A DNA stretch of 64,000 nucleotides. It comes from Leucobacter chromiireducens subsp. solipictus (GTDB taxonomy: Bacteria; Actinomycetota; Actinomycetes; Actinomycetales; Microbacteriaceae). This document shows positions 60,019 to 64,000 of this stretch, one piece after another. Every line of letters starts with the position of its first letter. Within the stretch, counting starts at the first letter, position 1. The notes below the pieces were generated by a model. It was not told where the DNA came from. It saw only the letters and a list, made by a program, of their open reading frames with translations, and searched no databases. Location of the stretch: the NCBI RefSeq assembly GCF_016758195.1, contig NZ_QYAC01000007.1, positions 1-64,000 of the forward strand, given 5' to 3'. Position numbers and translations under genes: made by a program.

Positions 60019-61557
60019 ATGTCCAAGAAATCATTCCTCATCAAGTCCCTCGTCCCGCTCAGCATCGCCGGGCTGCTCCTCACCGGGTGCTCTGGTGGCT
60101 CGGGTAATACCGGTGATTCATCTGCGCAGGCGCGAGACACCCTGCGGGTCAACTGGGGAGGGTTCCCGGAAACCTGGGAGCCGGGCTCGCAGGCGATGGA
60201 GCCCGGCTACATGCGGGTGCCGTACGAGACACTGGTGCTGCGGGAGAAGGACGGGACCATCCTGCCGAATCTGGCCACCGAATGGGAGTTCGGTGACGGT
60301 GGGAAATCACTGACGCTGACGCTGCGTGAAGGGGTCACATTCCACGACGGCACGGCGTTCAACGCCGCGGCAGTCAAGACGAACGTCGAGTACGTTCGCG
60401 ACGTGGTGGGGGGCCAATTCGGGGGGCCGCTCTCGTCGGGCGTGGAATCGGTCGAAGCGATCGATGAGACGCACGTGGCGTTCGTCTTCAGTCGTCCCTT
60501 CAGTACGTTCCTCGATCTGCTCAGTCAACGAAACCTGCCGATGGCGTCGCCAGCGGCAATTGCCGACGGCAGCATTAAGACGGCACCGGTCGGGACGAGC
60601 CCGTGGGCCTACGATCCCGAGAAGTCGATCGACGGCACCAAGATGAGCTTCGTTGAGTACGCCGACTACTGGGGCGAGAAGCCCGGATTCCCAAATATCG
60701 AGCTGTTCGGCATTGCGGATGACACCGCCGCGACGGCCGCGCTCCTCAGCGGCGACCTGGACATCACAGACACCGAACTTGACGAGTTCCCGCGGCTCGA
60801 ATCCGCGGGTAACGTTGAGACCTTTGACTACCCGGCCATCCGCGTGAATCTCAACTTCTTTGACCGAGGTGAGGGCGGCCTGTTTGCGGACCAGCAGGTG
60901 CGAGAGGCGCTGTGCTACGCGATCGACGGCGACGTGATCGCCAGCCTGAGTGAAGACCGCGTCGGCGAAACGCAACACTTCACCGAGGGAGAATCCGGGC
61001 ACAATCCCGACATCGTCGGATACAACGGGAACCTCAAGAAGGCCACCGAGATCTGGGCAGAGCTCGGAAACCCCGCGATCACCGCGCAGATCGGGGCCGC
61101 GCCGTTCAACAAGCAAGAGATCACGGTGCGGGCCGAGCAGATGAGCCAACTCCCGAACGTGAACATCACCGTTCAGGAACTCACAGCACCGCAGTACTTC
61201 TCGACGTGGAACAACGGCAGCTACGCCCTCGGCGTCGGGAATAACGCGCAGATCACCCCCGCGGACTGGTACGGCAGTTGGTTCTCGGAGAACGCCCCCC
61301 TGAATAGCTCAAAGGTCGTCAGCGAGCAGCTCTCGGGACTGGCGGGGAAGGCTCTGGGGTCCACGGGGACCCCGGCGGCTGAGGCAAACTGGCAGGCCGT
61401 CATGAAGGAGATCTCCGACGAGGCGCTCGCGTGCAGCCACTCCATCAACATGGAGACGATCGCCTACAACACTGACACAGTCGCCGACGTGCAGCCCGCC
61501 TCGCAGGTCTGGGAACAGAACCTGATCGACTACGCCGCGGTGAAGCCCGCGCAGTAG
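60019..61557 (+). CDS. Oligopeptide-type ABC transporter substrate-binding lipoprotein (family 5)
   Basis: A 512-aa binding protein (SBP_bac_5). Signal LVPLSIAGLLLTGC with lipobox Cys about residue 24; mature domain with EPGSQAMEPGYMRVPYETLV, LATEWEFGDGGKSLTLTLREGVTFHDGTAFNAAAVKTN and REALCYAIDGDVI. AAGGAGG precedes ATG 60019. Such proteins bind peptides, nickel chelates, opines or aromatic acids; catabolic context favours a small organic substrate. Followed by a hairpin, then the permease genes. Confidence 0.9.
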   Translation: MSKKSFLIKSLVPLSIAGLLLTGCSGGSGNTGDSSAQARDTLRVNWGGFPETWEPGSQAMEPGYMRVPYETLVLREKDGTILPNLATEWEFGDGGKSLTLTLREGVTFHDGTAFNAAAVKTNVEYVRDVVGGQFGGPLSSGVESVEAIDETHVAFVFSRPFSTFLDLLSQRNLPMASPAAIADGSIKTAPVGTSPWAYDPEKSIDGTKMSFVEYADYWGEKPGFPNIELFGIADDTAATAALLSGDLDITDTELDEFPRLESAGNVETFDYPAIRVNLNFFDRGEGGLFADQQVREALCYAIDGDVIASLSEDRVGETQHFTEGESGHNPDIVGYNGNLKKATEIWAELGNPAITAQIGAAPFNKQEITVRAEQMSQLPNVNITVQELTAPQYFSTWNNGSYALGVGNNAQITPADWYGSWFSENAPLNSSKVVSEQLSGLAGKALGSTGTPAAEANWQAVMKEISDEALACSHSINMETIAYNTDTVADVQPASQVWEQNLIDYAAVKPAQ

Positions 61558-61571
61558 CCCGCGTCCAGAGC

Positions 61572-61613
61572 CACGTGGATGCTGGCCCCGCGCATCGGGC
61601 CGGCATCCACGTG
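61572..61613 (+). terminator. Hairpin after the binding-protein gene
   Basis: Arms CACGTGGATGC (61572-61582) and GCATCCACGTG (61603-61613) with further inner pairing. Likely a partial terminator that raises binding-protein mRNA relative to the permeases. Confidence 0.72.
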
Positions 61614-61657
61614 ATGGTGCCCCACGCATTCGACCCAATCCTGAGGAGACAGAACTG

Positions 61658-61699
61658 ATGGCCTTTCGCATGAACAGAACGGGGGAAGGAACATGCTGA
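61658..61699 (+). CDS. Possible 13-aa leader peptide overlapping the permease start
   Basis: ATG 61658 encodes MAFRMNRTGEGTC then TGA 61697-61699, overlapping the permease ATG 61693 in another frame. GAGGAG lies ~10 nt upstream. It may couple translation into the permease, or be chance. Confidence 0.3.
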   Translation: MAFRMNRTGEGTC

Positions 61700-62640
61700 A
61701 GCTCATCGGGACGCGGCTCGCCCTCGTCGTACCCCAGCTCCTGCTCATCTCCGCGCTGGTGTTCCTGCTGGTGTATCTCGTGCCGGGCAGCGCAGCCTCG
61801 CTTGTCCTGGGAGATGCAGCCGCGAGTCCGGAAGACATCGCGCGCGTCGAGGCCCAGCTGGGCCTCGACCGACCATTCTTCGTGCGACTGTTCGACTGGG
61901 TTGGATCCGCGATCCAGGGGGACCTCGGTACCTCCCTGCAGAGCGGTCGTCCCGTGGCCGCGATGATCGGCGAGAGGCTCCCCGCGACGCTGTCACTGAT
62001 CGGTGGCGGCCTCATCGTCGCGATGCTCGTGGGCATCGGTCTGGGCGTGCTCGCCGGTACGCATGCTCGTCGCCCGATCGATCGCGGCGTGACCGCCCTG
62101 ACGTCGCTGCTGCAGGCGATTCCCGAGTTTTGGTTGGGTCTACTGCTCGTCCTCGTCTTTGTGATTCAGCTGCACGTTGCTCCGGTCGTTGCGTGGGTAC
62201 CGCCCGAACAGGACTTCGGTGGCTGGCTTCGCGGGTTGATCCTCCCGTCCCTCGCGCTCGGTGCCGGGGCCTCCGCGCTGATCGCGCGCCAAACCCGCAC
62301 CGCGGTTGCCGCGGCGCTGGCGTCCCGTTACGCCGACACTCTCACGGCGGCGGGAGTGCCGCGCCACCGAATCATCTGGGTGTACGCCCTCAAGAACGCG
62401 ATGGTTCCGGTGCTGGCGGCATCCGCGCTGGCGGTTTCGATTCTGTTCGGCACGAGTCTCGTGATGGAACGAGTATTCGCGTTCCCCGGGGTCGGCTCCA
62501 TGCTCGTCAACGCCGTCATCGGCAAAGACTTCCCGCTCGTCCAGGGCACCGTGCTCGTCGTCGCGATCATCATCATCGCCGTCAACCTCGTCGTGGATAT
62601 TGGCTACGGCGTCATCAACCCGAAGGCGAGGCCCCAGTGA
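61693..62640 (+). CDS. Oligopeptide-type ABC transporter permease (DppB-like)
   Basis: A 315-aa membrane protein. Six helices with the DppB N-terminus LIGTRLALVVPQLLLISALVFLLVYLVPGSAA, QLGLDRPFFVRLFDWVGSAIQGDLGTSLQSGRPV, and the EAA loop RYADTLTAAGVPRHRIIWVYALKNAMVPVL. GAAGGA precedes the ATG. The stop overlaps the GTG of the following fusion gene by 4 nt. Confidence 0.92.
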   Translation: MLKLIGTRLALVVPQLLLISALVFLLVYLVPGSAASLVLGDAAASPEDIARVEAQLGLDRPFFVRLFDWVGSAIQGDLGTSLQSGRPVAAMIGERLPATLSLIGGGLIVAMLVGIGLGVLAGTHARRPIDRGVTALTSLLQAIPEFWLGLLLVLVFVIQLHVAPVVAWVPPEQDFGGWLRGLILPSLALGAGASALIARQTRTAVAAALASRYADTLTAAGVPRHRIIWVYALKNAMVPVLAASALAVSILFGTSLVMERVFAFPGVGSMLVNAVIGKDFPLVQGTVLVVAIIIIAVNLVVDIGYGVINPKARPQ

Positions 62641-64000
62641 CTCACCCAACTCCTCCCAAGACGCAGGTGTTTCGTGTCGCCCACGCGACGGCCCCGCAGC
62701 GCGGAAGCAGCGTGTTCCTCCGCCGCCTCGTGAGACAACCCGCCACGATCCTGTCGCTCAGCTGGCTTGCCGTGGTCCTGATCTGCGCCGTGTTCGCCAG
62801 CGCCCTCGCCCCGTACGATCCACTGCAGAACACCTTTGCCGCGGATGCCCTCTTGCAGGGGCCGAGCGCGGAGCACTGGTTCGGTACCGACGACAACGGG
62901 CGGGATGTGCTCAGCCGCATGATCTACGGCGCACGCATCGCACTCCTTGTCGGACTGGGCTCGGTACTGATCGCCATGCTCATCGGTGTCCCGATCGGCC
63001 TGCTCCTCGGATACCGAGGCGGGTGGTGGGACCGGATCGGCACCCGGTTCGTTGACATTCTCGACGCGCTCCCCGGACTGCTTGTCGCCGTCGCAGTGAT
63101 CGCAATTCTCGGCCGCGGACTTCCCGCCCTCATGCTCGCCATCGGCCTGATTTTTGCCATGAACTTCGCGCGGATGACGCGCGCGATCACGCTCACCGAA
63201 CGCGGAAAAATGTACATCGATGCCGCGAAGGTCTCAGGGCTTCGCGAGGCTGCGATCCTGTTCAAACAGATTCTTCCCAACCTCGTCGGGCCGCTCGTGA
63301 TTCAGGGCGCGATCCTCACGGGGTCCGCGATCATTATCGAATCAATGCTGAGCTTCCTGGGATTGGGGCTGCAGTCGGCCGTTCCATCGTGGGGCGGACT
63401 GCTGGGGCTCGCTGCCACCAAGCTGGCGGTGCAACCGTTCCTCGCGATCCCGCCAGGCATTGCGATCGTGCTCACGGTGCTCTCTTTCAATATGATCGGC
63501 GACGGCATCAACGATGCGCTTGCCGGAGAAAAGCGCAAGCTCATCAAGCCAGTGAAGCGCGTGACTCCGGCGATTCCTGCCGACCGTGAAACCGCGAATC
63601 CTGCCGTGGACGGGCCGCAGCCGGTGCTCGATATCCGTGATCTCGAGATCGCGCTGAATACTCCAACGGGCACGCGCTCACTGGTTCGCGATGTCACTCT
63701 GACCGTCGGGCGCGGTGAGATCGTAGGCCTGATCGGCGAGTCGGGATCGGGGAAATCGACGCTCGCGCGGGCGATTCTGGGGCTCATGCAGCCGGGGATC
63801 GGCGTCTCGCGGGGGCAGATTCTGCTCGACGGTGAAGACATCGCTGGGCTGGGGGAAAAGGATCTTCGGAGCATCCGGGGGACCCGCATGGCCGCCGTCT
63901 TCCAGGATCCGATGGCCTCGCTTTCGCCCGTGCACACCGTGGGCAAACAGCTCACCGAGACGTTGCGCACGCACGCCACACTCACGAAAGCCGAGGCTCG
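62637..64000 (+). CDS. DppC-DppD fusion: ABC permease plus ATPase, truncated by window end
   Basis: GTG 62637 opens a frame with no stop through 64000 (454 codons seen). Residues 1 to ~300 are a DppC-like permease: APYDPLQNTF, HWFGTDDNGRDVLSRMIYGARIAL, DAAKVSGLREAAILFKQILPNLVGPLV, and SFLGLGLQ. After a ~35-residue linker (GEKRKLIKPVKRVTPAIPAD) an ABC ATPase starts: VLDIRDLEIAL, Walker A GESGSGKST, Q-loop FQDPMASLSP. The signature and Walker B lie beyond the window. Such permease-ATPase fusions occur in actinobacterial oligopeptide-type importers. Completes the importer with the two genes upstream. Confidence 0.9.
   Translation, partial: MTHPTPPKTQVFRVAHATAPQRGSSVFLRRLVRQPATILSLSWLAVVLICAVFASALAPYDPLQNTFAADALLQGPSAEHWFGTDDNGRDVLSRMIYGARIALLVGLGSVLIAMLIGVPIGLLLGYRGGWWDRIGTRFVDILDALPGLLVAVAVIAILGRGLPALMLAIGLIFAMNFARMTRAITLTERGKMYIDAAKVSGLREAAILFKQILPNLVGPLVIQGAILTGSAIIIESMLSFLGLGLQSAVPSWGGLLGLAATKLAVQPFLAIPPGIAIVLTVLSFNMIGDGINDALAGEKRKLIKPVKRVTPAIPADRETANPAVDGPQPVLDIRDLEIALNTPTGTRSLVRDVTLTVGRGEIVGLIGESGSGKSTLARAILGLMQPGIGVSRGQILLDGEDIAGLGEKDLRSIRGTRMAAVFQDPMASLSPVHTVGKQLTETLRTHATLTKAEA

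Noticed and set aside
1-64000. tRNA, rRNA or prophage genes
   Set aside because: No cloverleaf, rRNA motif, integrase or phage structural gene was recognised on either strand.

Overview
The window is high-GC DNA with dense, mostly non-overlapping actinobacterial genes. Many junctions are 4-base ATGA overlaps, GTG/TTG starts are common, and at least nine genes look leaderless (a -10-like hexamer ending 6-7 nt before the start codon). Protein content (DUF222/HNH tail, DUF1684, DesK/NarL-type two-component pair, RhaI/RhaEW rhamnose route, LldD) fits a Gram-positive actinobacterium, most likely a Microbacteriaceae member. That taxonomic call is inference. No rRNA, tRNA, prophage, insertion sequence or CRISPR array was seen.

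Layout. 1-8290: tail of an HNH/DUF222 protein, a 16-bp tandem repeat tract, an unrecognised 560-aa protein, lipoate-protein ligase, an alpha/beta hydrolase, a YtcJ-like amidohydrolase, and an MFS exporter divergent from its TetR regulator with a palindromic operator between them. 8313-9350: secreted alpha/beta-hydrolase. 9391-20401: a probable organosulfur / modified-cysteine scavenging locus. Two flavin reductases lie divergently from two luciferase-type monooxygenases, a GNAT, a polar amino-acid ABC transporter with duplicated binding proteins, and an FAD/NAD(P)-binding protein; it resembles the Bacillus yxe/ytm operons. 20478-23899: DUF1684 protein, RimL-type GNAT, then a HEAT-repeat protein plus a MerR regulator fused to HEAT repeats behind a textbook MerR promoter.

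23960-45468 is a sugar island. L-rhamnose genes occupy both flanks. One flank is lldD-rhaB-rhaEW with a DeoR regulator. The other is rhaI-rhaM-rhaS-permeases-rhaT with a LacI regulator. Between them sits a separate six-gene operon (cupin PMI-like protein, DUF4432 epimerase, ribose-type ABC transporter) with its own LacI. Three different operator motifs are visible, one per regulator. Together the rha genes would take L-rhamnose to DHAP plus L-lactaldehyde, then lactate, then pyruvate.

45621-50318: DesK/NarL-like two-component system beside a NatAB-type ABC exporter, then cytidine deaminase; a REP-like repeat lies on each side. 50479-64000 is a catabolic island, probably for an aromatic compound: extradiol dioxygenase, LysR, FadR-type GntR, DUF3500 protein, an ACMSD-like amidohydrolase lacking expected metal ligands, dienelactone hydrolase, PhzS-like flavin monooxygenase, NTF2-like protein, FAH-family enzyme, RidA-like protein and an oligopeptide-type ABC importer with a permease-ATPase fusion that runs off the window. 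Three copies of a 24-bp ATCG...AT motif sit at the gntR promoter and the divergent amidohydrolase/dienelactone-hydrolase promoters, suggesting a GntR regulon. The substrate is not known to me; this is the part most likely to hold an undescribed pathway.
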